DNA of 64,000 bases from Ziziphus jujuba (GCF_031755915.1 NC_083379.1:45392001-45456000), one strand, 5' to 3'; positions 13,559 to 24,553 are shown, counted from the stretch's first letter. The notes: generated by a model from the letters alone, not told the origin. Numbers and translations are program-made.

Positions 13559-14279
13559 CATGCAGTGTGTATGTGATGATGAATAAGAAGACTAGAAAAC
13601 TGTCCAAGTTCATAGAGGAAATCAGGGAGGAAATGCAGGGCATCTTTATGGACATTACTGATCCAATCATTGGTGACGAGTATGGCAAAAATTTAAGGGA
13701 ATTGGATGCTGACACAGCAGATATTGTCCGAACAGGTTTAGTGGTATGTCTCTAATCTCTTAGTTTTAAAAATAGATCTTGTTGAAGCTATTTTTTCTTT
13801 AATCCTTACTCTTCTTGGCTACTTCTCTTAATTTGTACTAATTAACTAATGCAAAAAGCAGCCTACATGGAGTGATCTGGATTTCAATCAACATGTGAAC
13901 CATGTCAAATATATTAACTGGATTCTTGAGGTTCGACCATTTTTTATTTTTCTCTGCATATTATCACCGTCCTCATTGCTGGATCATCAAGTTTTCAATG
14001 CGAGTTATTGATAATAATATAACATTTTGTCAGAGTGCTCCTGATTCGATATTAGAAACTCACAAGCTCTCGGCTATGACGTTGGAGTTCTGGAAGGAAT
14101 GTGGGATGAATAGTTGCCTTCAGTCTTTATCTGCACTTGCCACAAAAGATGAGCTTCCTCATCGCTCTACGCAAAATTATAAAGGGGTTGAGCTGGAGTT
14201 GGACCACACCATTCGTCTTGAAAATCAACCTCAGATATTATTGAAGGGGAGGACAATTTGGCTGCCCAAAACTTTTTAG
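12481..14279 (+). pseudogene. FATB-like acyl-ACP thioesterase pseudogene, copy B
   Basis: All seven exons are recognisable: about 12481-12710 (3' limit uncertain), 12751-12907, 13009-13142, 13316-13429, 13566-13743, 13862-13930 and 14034-14279. Three independent lesions break it. The exon 1 frame shifts and runs to a stop at about 12687. Exon 2 lacks four bases after CTGCAGGGT that other copies have, shifting the frame through the hot-dog core. Exon 4 has a TGA at 13341-13343 where the other copies have the Trp codon TGG. The exon 1 donor is also not evident. Exons 5-7 stay open and keep the catalytic motifs (LDFNQHVNHVKYINW, FWKECG), so decay seems recent. A truncated product is possible, but no full-length enzyme can be made from this reading. 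Confidence 0.88.
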
Positions 14280-14370
14280 ATGCTGGCAATTTTCAATTGT
14301 CTGACTGCTACCTAGTTAGCTTATACTTGAATTCCTTATGTATTTTGATTATATACATGTACCTGCTACA

Positions 14371-14853
14371 TGAAGGATCAATATTGACCTAGAAGTTTCT
14401 AGAATTAACTAGTATATTTGATATACTTGGTTGGAAGTAGAGCATTGGAATTTGAAAAAAAAAAAATCTAAAATTGAGGATGAGAGCAAGGACATAGTGG
14501 AGAAGTCTAGAAGCTTTGAGTAGGCCAAAGCAACCGACTTTGTCAAGTATAAAAGGAAGCTTTGGCTTCCCTGCTTGGTGAGCTACACAAGTGAGCTCCA
14601 AGGAGGCTCTCGGTTGGTGTGAGTGAAAGAGCTACTCAATTGAGAAGAGTAGGCTCCTAGAGAGAGAAAGAGAGAGAGAGAGAGCTCTCATGTTATAGTT
14701 AGTAAATAATGTTAGGTGTTTATGTGTTGGTGTCTAAAAGGTTATCATGTGTGTGGGTCCTGCTGCATATATGAGTATTCTATAGTGTGTTTATGTATTT
14801 GTTTTTTTTAAAATTATTAATATAAGAGAATTGATTTATTTTCTCCCCCAACA
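14371..14853 (+). repeat. 5' LTR of the deleted Copia element
   Basis: 483-bp left terminal repeat, nearly identical to the right one by eye. The most obvious differences are a G/A change in the GTATAAAAGGAAG/GTATAAAAAGAAG block (also the likely LTR TATA box) and one base in an A/T run near 14810. High LTR similarity implies a fairly young insertion. Confidence 0.92.
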
Positions 14854-15555
14854 ATTTGGTATCAGAGCGGGGTAAGAGTCAATGGGATAATAGTTTAAAG
14901 GGTTTAGTAAGTTTTGGTGTCTTGCTTGGTATAAAAGAGTGGTATGTAAGAGTTTGTTAGGGATCAAGGCATGAGCATTGGTGACCACAATATTGGAGGG
15001 AACGGTCAAAGACCATATGGTGAACGGTTAGAGACCACAAGTGCCAGAGGATGGTCAAGGACCATGAAGTTGTGAGGCAATCAGGGATCGCGGTGATGCA
15101 TGGAGGCAGTCTAGGACTGCGGTGGCAAGAGGTGGTCAAGAATCGTTGTTGGTGGAGCTTCGTATGATCGTGCACAATCTGGGATTGTGGAGCTTGCTGT
15201 TTAGGACCAAGCTTGTTTGGTGCGTGAGCGGACCACCAAACCACGATGAATGACCTTCAAAAAGATAGAAGGTATGTGGAAGCTCAATAGCATAGATTAC
15301 AATATATGTGGTCGTTGCAGGGATAGAATTTCTGGGAGATCGTTGGAGGTGACAAGATTATGTCGCTGGTGAATGTCGTTGCTTTGATGAAGTGGGAGAT
15401 CAAAGCTAGTAAGGCATGATGGTAATTAAGACTACCATCGAGGAGATAATTTGGGAGCCTACTGGAGATGCCAAGACACCAAAGGAAGAATGTGATAATT
15501 TTTCAGCACTCAAGAAGAAAAGAAAGAATGGGAAGTCAATATTGAGGGGGAGAAT

Positions 15556-16037
15556 TGAAGGATCAATATTGACCTAGAAGTTTCTAGAATTAACTAGTAT
15601 ATTTGATATACTTGGTTGGAAGTAGAGCATTGGAATTTGAAAAAAAAAAAATCTAAAATTGAGGATGAGAGCAAGGACATAGTGGAGAAGTCTAGAAGCT
15701 TTGAGTAGGCCAAAGCAACCGACTTTGTCAAGTATAAAAAGAAGCTTTGGCTTCCCTGCTTGGTGAGCTACACAAGTGAGCTCCAAGGAGGCTCTCGGTT
15801 GGTGTGAGTGAAAGAGCTACTCAATTGAGAAGAGTAGGCTCCTAGAGAGAGAAAGAGAGAGAGAGAGAGCTCTCATGTTATAGTTAGTAAATAATGTTAG
15901 GTGTTTATGTGTTGGTGTCTAAAAGGTTATCATGTATGTGGGTCCTGCTGCATATATGAGTATTCTATAGTGTGTTTATGTATTTGTTTTTTTTAAATTA
16001 TTAATATAAGAGAATTGATTTATTTTCTCCCCCAACA
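15556..16037 (+). repeat. 3' LTR of the deleted Copia element
   Basis: 482-bp right terminal repeat with the same ends as the left copy. It is followed at once by CTGCA, the slightly diverged partner of the CTACA target duplication. Confidence 0.92.
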
Positions 16038-16042
16038 CTGCA

Positions 16043-16892
16043 GAGGCATATGCATATAATGATTAAATAAAACAATTGGCATGTTAAACAATTTATAGTT
16101 TATTTTATTCAGTCATGACTCGTGAGGCTGTTTCTGTGTGAAAGGTTGATTTAATTTGGTCATTTCTTTTATTAGCATTAATATTCTTGATCATATATTG
16201 CCCTACAATATCAAATCGTGTGCTGGTAGATAGTCAAGGAAGCTGCTAAACTTTCTCTAAAGGGTTACAGTATGAATATTAATAAAGGATTAGTAGCTTG
16301 ATAGAGATGATTCAAACTAACCTTTTAATTTCAATGAAGATCCATTTGGTTTTCAAATAAAGAAAAACCAAAAATAGTAGCTAATCACTGCTAGTTAAGT
16401 CACCTTCTAATATATCCAACTATACGTTAACATATTGAGTGCCGGAGTTGAAGATAACATTTATATGAAGAATGCAATATGCATATATCATAATTAGTAG
16501 AAGATATTGATATTGATATGTCATAATTAGTAGAAGAATTTGAAATTCCAAAGTAAGAAGTTTTGGCCCCATGTATATAAAATAACAAAACAAATCCAAA
16601 CGATCATACTGCTTGAAAACCGTATGATTTCATTAATTGGTTCTCTTATTTAGATCTATACACCATATGATAACAAGCAGAAAGGTACCAAAATCATAAA
16701 AAAGCAAAAAATTCTATCCGCTCTTGCTCATCCAGAATGGTGCGTATCTTGCAACTGTTTTATATATTTAAGAAAGATAAACAAAAATAAACTCCAATGA
16801 CAGGTGTGCTTAGTTAATTTATCATATATCTTCCTTATGATTAGAAACTGAAAAAAAGGGTTGCAAGTAATATTTTAGGGTATAGGGAATAA
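16043..16892. other. Distal upstream module of relic copy C
   Basis: No gene. The sequence shares stretches with upstream regions of other array members: an ACGTTAACATATTGAGTGCCGGAGTTGAAG block near 16420-16455 resembles blocks near 29620-29650 and 34450-34475, and about 16560-16880 resembles 17860-18310. The duplication units of the array thus carried a kilobase or more of upstream DNA. Confidence 0.5.
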
Positions 16893-17310
16893 TATAAATA
16901 AGCTGGTTGCAAATTGTAGTATCTAATTCCAACACTTTCAGAGAGTAGGTGACCTTTCGGTTTTATTAAAATTCCACTCCATTACTAATTATATATCTAT
17001 TCCAGCTACTATTGCATAAAAATGTAATTTGGGATGACAAGTATAGTGCAATCTCTATCAGCAGTCGCCAACGATCGCCCTCCTTCTGACTTTACACAAA
17101 GTGAAAGGGTTGAGTTGGAGCACACTCTTTGCCTTTCAAAACCAATCACTCATATTATTGAGGGGAAGGACCATTTGGATGCCAAAAACTACTAATAAGT
17201 TACAACCAGACTCAAACAGACACAGTCTCTGACCATTTCTAATTGTCTGTTTCTATGTTAATGCCTTCTGGGCATAAATCACTATGCCAAACTAGAAGCA
17301 CGCAAATTTA
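16893..17310 (+). pseudogene. FATB-like relic copy C: promoter joined to 3' end
   Basis: The TATAAATAAGCTGGTTGCAAAT core promoter block (from 16893) and its leader (TTTCAGAGAGTAG|GTGACC near 16935) are followed after only about 100 bp by the end of exon 7. Recognisable coding remnant begins at about 17031 (GMTSIVQSLSAVAND...) and runs to about 17200, with one extra T near 17130 that shifts the frame. The 3' UTR blocks CTGACCATTTCTAATTGTCTG and CTATGCCAAACTAGAA match copies E and G. Exons 1-6 and the catalytic part of exon 7 are gone, so no enzyme can be made. A large internal deletion is the simplest origin. Confidence 0.8.
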
Positions 17311-19750
17311 AAGCATAATGATGGAAATAAGGTTCCTCTTATCATTATATGTTAACTAAGAATAACAATTGCTTGGAGAAGAAGAAGAAGAAGAAGAAGG
17401 ATTTAAAAATTTAGTATTTGTACTAGTAGTGCGTTTTCCTGTAAGAATACCAAGGACAATTCCATACACAAGTTTTCATATGTTGTAGACTAATGGACTT
17501 CACAACTTACCAGTTTGTGAATTTAATTTCCATTCCAATATCTCAACTGATTACAAGTACAGAACAAATTTTATCATCTGCAATGCTAGCAACCCTTTTT
17601 CTTTTTTAATTAATCAAAAATCGAAATATGAAATATTATCATTTCCACCCTTTTGTTTTAATTAATCAAAAATCGAAGTATGAAATATTATCATTTCCGA
17701 GCTTATTAATAGGAAAGCAAGCTTTATATGAAAGGGTTATATATATACCTATATCGGTTAACATTATTATTTTTTATTTTTTTTAAAAACAGGCAAATGA
17801 GATAGCTGGCGATTGCCAAATTTTCCAATCGATCAATGTTCTTAACCATTTATAAAAAATTAATTAACAAAAGAAATCCAAATAATCATACTAGTTGAAA
17901 ATTGCATAGTGCATTAATTGCCCCCCTTATTTAGATACGCCACAGAAGTTGCCAAAATGATCAAATCTATCCTCTCTTGTCCACTCCACCATTAATTTGG
18001 ATAATGAATGTTATGGCCTTAAGTCAAAACGTGGTGCAATATATATTCAGCAACCGTTTTATATATCTAAGAAATTAAAATAATAAATAATGAACACCCG
18101 AATTGTGGGGCTTTAGTTATTATTATTATTTTTTTTTGGGGGAAAATGGGCTTTAGTTAAATTATTAGGCTATAAATATGGATACCATTTATTAATTCTA
18201 ATTAATTATAAAAATGCAGATTTTTGTGGATCTATAATGATAGAACCATTTAATTTAAGAAATATCTTGCTGACGATTAAAACCGAAAAAGCGGTTGCAA
18301 GTAATATTATGTCACCCCCACGTATACGATAGGAAGTTTTTTGTTTTGGGAAAATTTAAGAGAATTTCTAATTGTAATACCAAAACAACTTTATATAGTT
18401 TCATATTTATTAAAATACTTTTTTATTTTTTTAAAATCTTAATTATTAATTTTTTTTTCTTTTTGCTTTTTTATATTGTATTTTTTGAATTTATGCATCG
18501 TACATCAAAGACAGTCACCGTCTGCTAAGAGAGTTAGTTGACCCCTTGCACTACAAAAAATAAATACATAAATCTTCTTTCTTTTTTTCTTTCTTTTTTC
18601 TTTTTTTTTTTTTTTCTCTTAATTGATTTATATATTATTTTGTACTTCAAATACCATCTACCGCTGAAAGGGTTGAAGAGGGTTACTGACAGCACCAAAA
18701 AACAGGACACCGATTGAAAAACCTTTGCGGGTGACTTTTTTCTTTTTTTCTTTTTTTTTTTTTTTAAATACAAGAACACTTTAAGATTTTCAAAAAATAA
18801 AAATAAAAATAAAAAAAGCACAAAGGGATGGTGGTCGGAATTGTGCGATACCCATCGCATCATACCATAAGCAGTGCTAACAGTCTCTTTGCTTTAATGG
18901 CAGAAAGTTTTTAAAAAAAATATTTAGTTTTTTTATTTTTTTTTATTTTGAACTATAAAGAGTATTTCCCTTTGGTTACAGGATCAACAAACACTATACC
19001 AAACCATCCACAGGGCAACACCGAAAGTGCAGTTAACCCAAAAAAAAAAAAAAAAAGTAAAAAACTATAAAGAATATTTATTTTGAAAATGCAAAATAAA
19101 AAAGGATATTTTTGGTAATTAAAATTTTCATGAGTGTAAAGAGTTTTAATGGAATTGTGAAAAGAATGTTTCGAAATTTCATCTACGCTTTCAAACTTTG
19201 ATATAAATTCATTAACACCCCTAAAAAATCATAACTTATACTTTGGAGGTCTGCAAAAAATTATTATTTATCACCTTTGAAGTTGATTTTTGACTAAATT
19301 GATTCATAAAAAAATATATTTTACCATTAAATTTCAAAATAAATATCAAACTTTATTTTATGATATTTTATATAATAATATATATTAACAAATGTAATTT
19401 ATTTATCCTTTTTATTTATATTGTTTATGATTATGTTTTTTTTTTAAATCTATAGTAAATGATACATTTTGTTTTTAACATACATTATTATAAATTAAAT
19501 GATAGAATAATAATGTATTATTCATTTTGATACATAAAGGTAAAATAGACTTTTCATAAATCAATTTTCTCAAAAATCAACTTCAAGAGTGGTAAACAAT
19601 AATTATCTAAACTTCAAGAGAGTAAGTGAGGATTTTTCAAATTTTAGAAGTGTCAATGAAATTTCTATCATACTTTGGGAGTACACAAGAAAATTTTCCT
19701 CTTACTTTTTATTTTATTTATTGATTTTTGGTTGAGTGTGTAAGGTAAGG
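17311..19750. other. Spacer with orphan upstream module, poly-T tracts and MITE
   Basis: About 17860-18310 repeats the distal upstream module of copy C (ending in GGTTGCAAGTAATATT) but is not followed by a TATA block. In copy C that block follows within about 30 bp; here 1.4 kb intervene before the TATA box of copy D at 19756. The intervening DNA holds poly-pyrimidine runs near 18570-18615 and 18735-18765 and the MITE described separately. No gene is recognised. Confidence 0.5.
19172..19699. mobile_element. MITE with long terminal inverted repeats
   Basis: The left arm (about 19172-19335) and the right arm (about 19540-19699) are clear imperfect reverse complements over roughly 150 bp. The best blocks are GAAGTTGATTTTTGA on the left with TCAAAAATCAACTTC on the right, and ATTCATTAACACC with GTGTCAATGAAAT. 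The interior is AT-rich and has no coding capacity. Arm length suggests a Mutator-like or foldback MITE. Target duplications were not resolved. It ends about 57 bp before the TATA box of copy D; the homologous site in copy E lacks it. Confidence 0.7.
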
Positions 19751-19755
19751 AGTTC

Positions 19756-20406
19756 TATAAATAAGTTGGTTGCAAATGATAGTGTGTAATGTGTAATTCA
19801 AACAATTTCAGAAAATACTAAACAGATGGCTTTTCAGTTTTATTAATTCTGTCTCCATTTACAAACCAATGGTTTTTGTTTTCCTTTTTCTTCCATTAAT
19901 TCTGTTCTGTTCTTGCTTGTTCTATTCCTAATTATATGATCTATTTCTTGCAATTTTCCAAAGTTCCATATTAATTTCTAGCTACAAACTGAGCGAGAAG
20001 CGTATTTATGTTGGCATATATTGGTTTTTGAAGTGATAATAATATGCATTATTACTTCTATTTGGTTAATATAAGACTTAATGGTCCTTGTTTTGCCGAA
20101 AGTTGAAATATCCAGGTGTATATAATTTTTCTGGTTACTAAATGCTCCATTTTAAACAATGTTTTTTTAATTACTTCATTTCATTCCCTTCTTAAATATA
20201 TACTACTTTTTCAATTGCATTTTGCAGTACTCATGATGTAGGTGTTTGAATGTTTGATTACTGTTTCTTTGTTAAGACCAGGAGGAGAAGGTAGAAAGCT
20301 AGCTAGATTATTAAGGATGAGAAAACACATATTCTGGTGTAAAAAATAGCAGAATATTTTCTTCTAAAAATCCTAGTATATGTCTATATACAATTGGCAA
20401 ATCACC
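19756..20406 (+). promoter_or_regulatory. Core promoter and 5' leader of copy D
   Basis: TATAAATAAGTTGGTTGCAAAT begins at 19756. The leader continues to AAACAGATGGC, where copy E has AAACAGGTGGC; the leader-intron donor GT has become AT at 19826-19827. The acceptor CCAG|GAGGAG (exon resumes at 20282) is intact. If the leader intron is spliced in other copies, copy D must use another donor or retain it. Confidence 0.55.
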
Positions 20407-22124
20407 ATGCTAAAGCATTTGGCTGCTTCAAGACATTTAAAGGGCATCCCAGTGCCAATTTCAACCTTACCATCTTCAACTAGTGAAACAACAATTACTT
20501 GCAGAGGAATAAATAGCCTTACAGATACTGGTCGAAATGAGCCAAATTTTGCGCTATCGAGTGGTTTGCAGTCAAATTTAAACAGTGCGCAGCCTTCCCA
20601 GAAAGAAGGTACAAACATAGTATGTGTGTATATACGTATGTATGTATAATGTATGTATGTTTGTATGCATGTAACATAGACTTGCTTGCAGCTATTGGGA
20701 AAATGGGGTTGGAACATTTCAATTTGAAACCAACAAAACAGCCAGAAAAGAATGTAGACAATCTATTTGAAGGAAGGTTGCTGCAGGGTGGGCTTGTTTT
20801 CCAGCAAAACTTCTTGATTAGAGTATCCGAGCTTGACTCATTTGGCAAAGCATCAATAAGGGCCTTGATCAATATTTTACAGGTTTAGTGCAAAACATCC
20901 AGTGGAAGCTTATCATTGTGTGAATTGAATGAAATACATTAAATACTGAACCATTTGCAATGTATTTATCAGTTCCTGATTTCTTGTACATGAAGGAATC
21001 AGTATTTAACCACTTCAAATATGCTGGGATTCTGTCTGATGATTTCAGTTCAACACCGGAGATGAAAAAAAGAAATATGACCTGGGTTGTTTCTAGAATG
21101 CAGATTGTGGTGGATAGCTATCCTTCATGGTAAACCACACTATTATTGAAGTATTTATTTATATATTTATTGGGTCCTTAGAAGAAAATTGTCAGCACTA
21201 ACTTGGTTTTGTGTACTGTAAAATTAAGGTCTGATGTGATTCAAGTAAAAACTTGGACCTGTGTGTCAGGAAGGAATGGTATGCGCCGCGATTGGATTGT
21301 GAGTGATTTCAACACAGGGGAAACTCTGCTTCGAGCAGTCTGGTAGAAAACCAAACATGTTATACTAATTCAATCATATGCACCTGCATGCAGTGTCTAT
21401 TTTTTTTTTTTTTTTTTTTTTTTTGTTCTTTTTAATATCATGTTGACTATATATATATATATATATATATGTATTTGATATGCAGTGTGTATGTGATGAT
21501 GAATAAGAGGACTAGAAAATTGTGCAAGTTCATTGATGAAGTCAAGGAGGAAACCAAGGGCATTTTTATGGACACTGCTGATCCAATCATCAATGACAAC
21601 GAGGATGGCAGAAAACTAAGGGATTTGGATGTTGAAACTGCAGATATTGTCCACACAGGTTTATTGGTATGTATCTTATTGAGTTCTGCATATGCATATA
21701 TTATTTGGTCTTATATTATGTACTTGCTAAGAAATGCAGCCCAAATGGAGTGACCTGGATTTCAATCAACATGTGAACCATGTAACATATATTGACTGGC
21801 TTCTTGAGGTACTTGGTTTTTTTCCCCCCTTTACTTCTTCACTTTCCTCATTAATTGATTTTTCTCCGTTTCTCATTTGTTTGTATAAGTTGTAATTGGC
21901 AGAGTGTTCCTCATTGGATTTTAGAGAGCAAGAAGCTGTCAAGTATAACCTTGGAATTCAGGAAGGAGTGTGGGATGAACACTGCGCTGCAGTCTATATG
22001 TACGGTTGCGAAAGATGGCTCTACAAAAAATGAAGCGGTTGAGTTGGAGCACACTATTTGCCTTGAAAAACAATCCCACATATTATTGAGGGGAAGGACA
22101 TTGTGGATGCCAAAAAGAGCTTAA
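20407..22124 (+). CDS. FATB-like acyl-ACP thioesterase, array copy D (intact)
   Basis: Seven exons: 20407-20608, 20692-20882, 20996-21129, 21229-21342, 21486-21666, 21740-21808 and 21903-22124, giving 370 residues in unbroken phase. The start MLKHLAAS aligns with the other copies; an earlier in-frame non-ATG extension is not needed. A Ser/Thr-rich N terminus of about 68 residues is the likely plastid transit peptide. Catalytic-type residues are Asp281, Asn283 and His285 in LDFNQHVNHVTYIDW, and Glu319-Cys320 in FRKECG. These numbers coincide with those given for the plant FatB papain-like site, as I recall them. The conserved Gly of YIGW is Asp. Copy E is its near twin: exon 2 differs at one base and exon 4 appears identical. 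Intron 4 holds a long T run and an AT repeat. Substrate is unknown. Confidence 0.88.
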
Positions 22125-23040
22125 TGAGACAATTTAAAACATGGGTGGTTTTGGTATGGATTGAAGCATAATAATGGGATTAATGGTTCTTCTTATCCTT
22201 GTATATAAATCAAAGACAATTGCTTGGAGAAGAAGATGCCGGGCTTGAATTTAGTATTTGTACTAGTAATTGTTTTCCTGCAAGAATACCATGGATAATT
22301 CCACTCCTTACTTTATGGAGATTGCTTGGAGATTGAAAAAAATACCGGTTGAGACACACCATTCCATTTTCAGATTTTATTTTTAAAAAAAAAAAGAAAA
22401 GAAAAAAAGAATATACTTGAAGACAGAGCATAGGCATGAGATTTGCTATGATCATTCGAACTTTGGCCCAATAAATATCCATTTCAGCCGTCTTTTCACC
22501 TCAAAAGGCTTTGCTTTCGGTTTCAATCTATACAACTTTTGGTAGGTTTCAGTTATAGTACAATTTAGGGAAATTTGGCCCCATTCTTATATTTTAAAAG
22601 CCCAAAAAAATAAATTAATTAAACTTCATCATTTTTATATTATTTTTTGGCTCGTAAGAACTTGATAATGTTGAGATACATCTCTCTCCTTAATATTTTG
22701 TGTTGTTTCTCATACAATAGGACTTGACGTTTCTATTAAACATTTGGGGACAAATAAAAAATAATCAAATTCACTATTTGTTGAAAAAGACAGGAAAATC
22801 AGATGAAAGGCAAAAAATAAAAAATCAAATATAATTATTCCATATTTTGGTAATTAGGAATAATATTCCATCAAGAACAACAGTTTGTCTCCTATGCCAA
22901 TATTCCATCAAAAACCTTCTTTACGTTGGAGAAAAAAACAAATATATATATATATTATAAGGTCAGTTTTTTTATCCAAAATACTTGTATAAATTTTTGT
23001 CTTGAAACCTCTATTTCATTTACACAGGGATAAGATGCAA
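22125..23040. other. 3' flank of copy D (end of the first D/E duplication unit)
   Basis: Closely matches 26340-27480 downstream of copy E, so it belongs to the duplicated unit. It contains one copy of the ACTTGAAGACAGAGCAT... unit that is tripled downstream of E (22416-22450), and the GGCCCAATAAATATCCATTT...CCGTC block at 22465-22495. No gene. Confidence 0.65.
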
Positions 23041-23656
23041 TAAGGCACTAAAAGACAGGTAAAATAAATAAAGAAAGAAAGACACACCATGTTACATGTT
23101 ATTGGAGGAAAATCCCAGAGGAAGGTGTCCACAAAAAGAGTATGATCTCCCAAAGATCTTGGCCGTTCAAATATGGCTTGACCACGTGCCATAATTCTGA
23201 TTGTTGAGCTTTTTAATACCTCTATCAACTTGAAGGTCTCCCATTGTGATTACTGAAAATTCCTACAGCACTATACAAACTTAATCTTTGACTGCACGGC
23301 CATGAAGAAAAAACTACCACAAAGTCGAACTTGGACGGCCTTGCTCTGATACCAAAAATATTGAAGACAAAGGACTAAAGAGTAAACCAAAATATTGATT
23401 TTTATTAATTAATAGAAAATTAGTACACTCACTCACACAAATGAGCAACACACACCCACTTAATTTTTTATGGCCTACAGTAGGACACAACACAAAACAC
23501 ATTTTACACTCTTCTCACATAAAGGACACACTCACAACACTTCACGTAAAGCACTCACTCTTTCTTTTTCTATTATTGTTGGACGAGACAAAAACACATA
23601 CATCATCACCTTTTTATAGAAGTGAAAGTTGGTTGTGGATGCTTCTAGAGTTGACA
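23041..23656 (-). mobile_element. Copia 5'-end fragment (LTR, primer site, start of gag)
   Basis: Read on the minus strand, 23656-23362 is an LTR-like segment of about 295 bp: it starts TGTCAACTC, has a TATA-like TCTATAAAAAGG, an AATAAAAA signal, and ends GTCTTCA. TTTGGTATCAGAGC, an initiator-Met tRNA primer site, follows at about 23356-23343. After it comes a gag start reading MGDLQVDRGIKKLNNQNYG and a broken NGQDLWEI block, typical of Copia gag, with an in-frame stop and a frameshift. The element stops at about 23041-23100; no polymerase genes and no second LTR were found. It sits between the D and E duplication units. Confidence 0.75.
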
Positions 23657-24553
23657 TATTAATATTTTAATATTATTATTATTATTATTATTTTCATCGA
23701 GTCTTAGACACCAGCTGCCTAGCACCACTCTTGAGGAAAATCAAGATAATTTTAGACCCTTCTACCTTAAGTAGTTGAGCATTCTTATCTGCTTCTACGA
23801 AAAGACGGATTCAAATCACACAAATGGATTCAAATCACACAAATACATGAGGATTTTGAATTTGTTAAGAAAAAAAATTGAGGAATTCTATAAATAAGTT
23901 GGTTGCAAATGGTATTGTGTAATGTGTAATTCAAACAATTTCAGAAAGTACTAAAACAGGTGGCTTTTCAGTTTTATTAATTCTCTCTCGATTTACAAAG
24001 CAATGGTTTTTGTTTTGTTTTGTTTTCCTTTTTCTTCCATTAATTCCTTTCTGCTCTTGCTTGTTCTATTCCTAATTATATGTTCTATTTCTTGCAACTT
24101 TCCAAAGGTCCATATTAATCTCTATCTACAAACTGAGCGAGAAGCATATTTATGTAGGCACATATTGGTTTTTGAAGTGATAATAATATGCATTATTACT
24201 TCAATTTGGTTTCGTATTTTAGGTTAATATATGACTTAATGGTCCTTGTTTTCCCGAAAGTTGAAATATCCGGGTGTATATAATTTGTCTGGTTGCTAAA
24301 TGCTCCATTTTTAACAATGTTTTAATTACTTCATTTCATTCCCTTTTTAAACATATACTACTTTTTCATTTACATTTTGCAGTACTCATGATGTAGGTGT
24401 TTGATTACTGTTTCTTTGTTGAGACCAGGAGGAGAAGATAGAAAGCTAGCCAGATTATTGAGGATGAGATAACACATATTCTGGTGTAAAAAATAGCGGA
24501 ATATTTTCTCCTAAAAATCCTAGTATATATTTATATATAATTAGTAAATCACC
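23657..24553 (+). promoter_or_regulatory. Spacer, core promoter and 5' leader of copy E
   Basis: After an ATT microsatellite (about 23675-23692) and a short direct repeat of GGATTCAAATCACACAAAT (about 23808-23845), the unit shared with copy D starts near 23886. TATAAATAAGTTGGTTGCAAAT begins at 23889. The predicted leader intron runs from CAG|GTGG (23960) to CCAG|GAGG (24428). The distance from TATA box to ATG is 665 bp. Confidence 0.6.

Larger units (their letters stand above)
14371..16037 (+). mobile_element. Internally deleted Copia-type LTR retrotransposon
   Basis: Two near-identical direct repeats, 14371-14853 (483 bp) and 15556-16037 (482 bp), begin TGAAGGATC and end CCCCCAACA, so both have TG..CA ends. 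Flanks are CTACA (14366-14370) and CTGCA (16038-16042), a 5-bp target duplication with one mismatch. Directly after the left LTR, TTTGGTATCAGAGC is an initiator-Met tRNA primer site; TTGAGGGGGAGAAT before the right LTR is the polypurine tract. The 702-bp interior keeps only gag scraps: a KLNSIDYN block near 15280-15303 and a KTTIEE...DAKTPKEE block near 15400-15500, with stops and frameshifts. Protease, integrase and reverse transcriptase are absent, so movement would need enzymes supplied in trans. It lies 91 bp beyond the stop of pseudogene B. Confidence 0.92.

Noticed and set aside
18544..18570. CACTACAAAAAATAAA, resembling a CACTA transposon end
   Set aside because: No matching inverted end or 3-bp target duplication was found within several hundred bases.
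18534..18863. 109-residue minus-strand frame rich in Lys and Phe
   Set aside because: It is read through poly-T/C runs; the Lys-rich parts are translations of simple repeats.
20519..20872. Minus-strand frames of 114-117 residues opposite exons 1-2 of copies D and E
   Set aside because: They are shadows of the FATB-like coding exons and of the GTAT repeat in intron 1; sense-strand conservation explains them.
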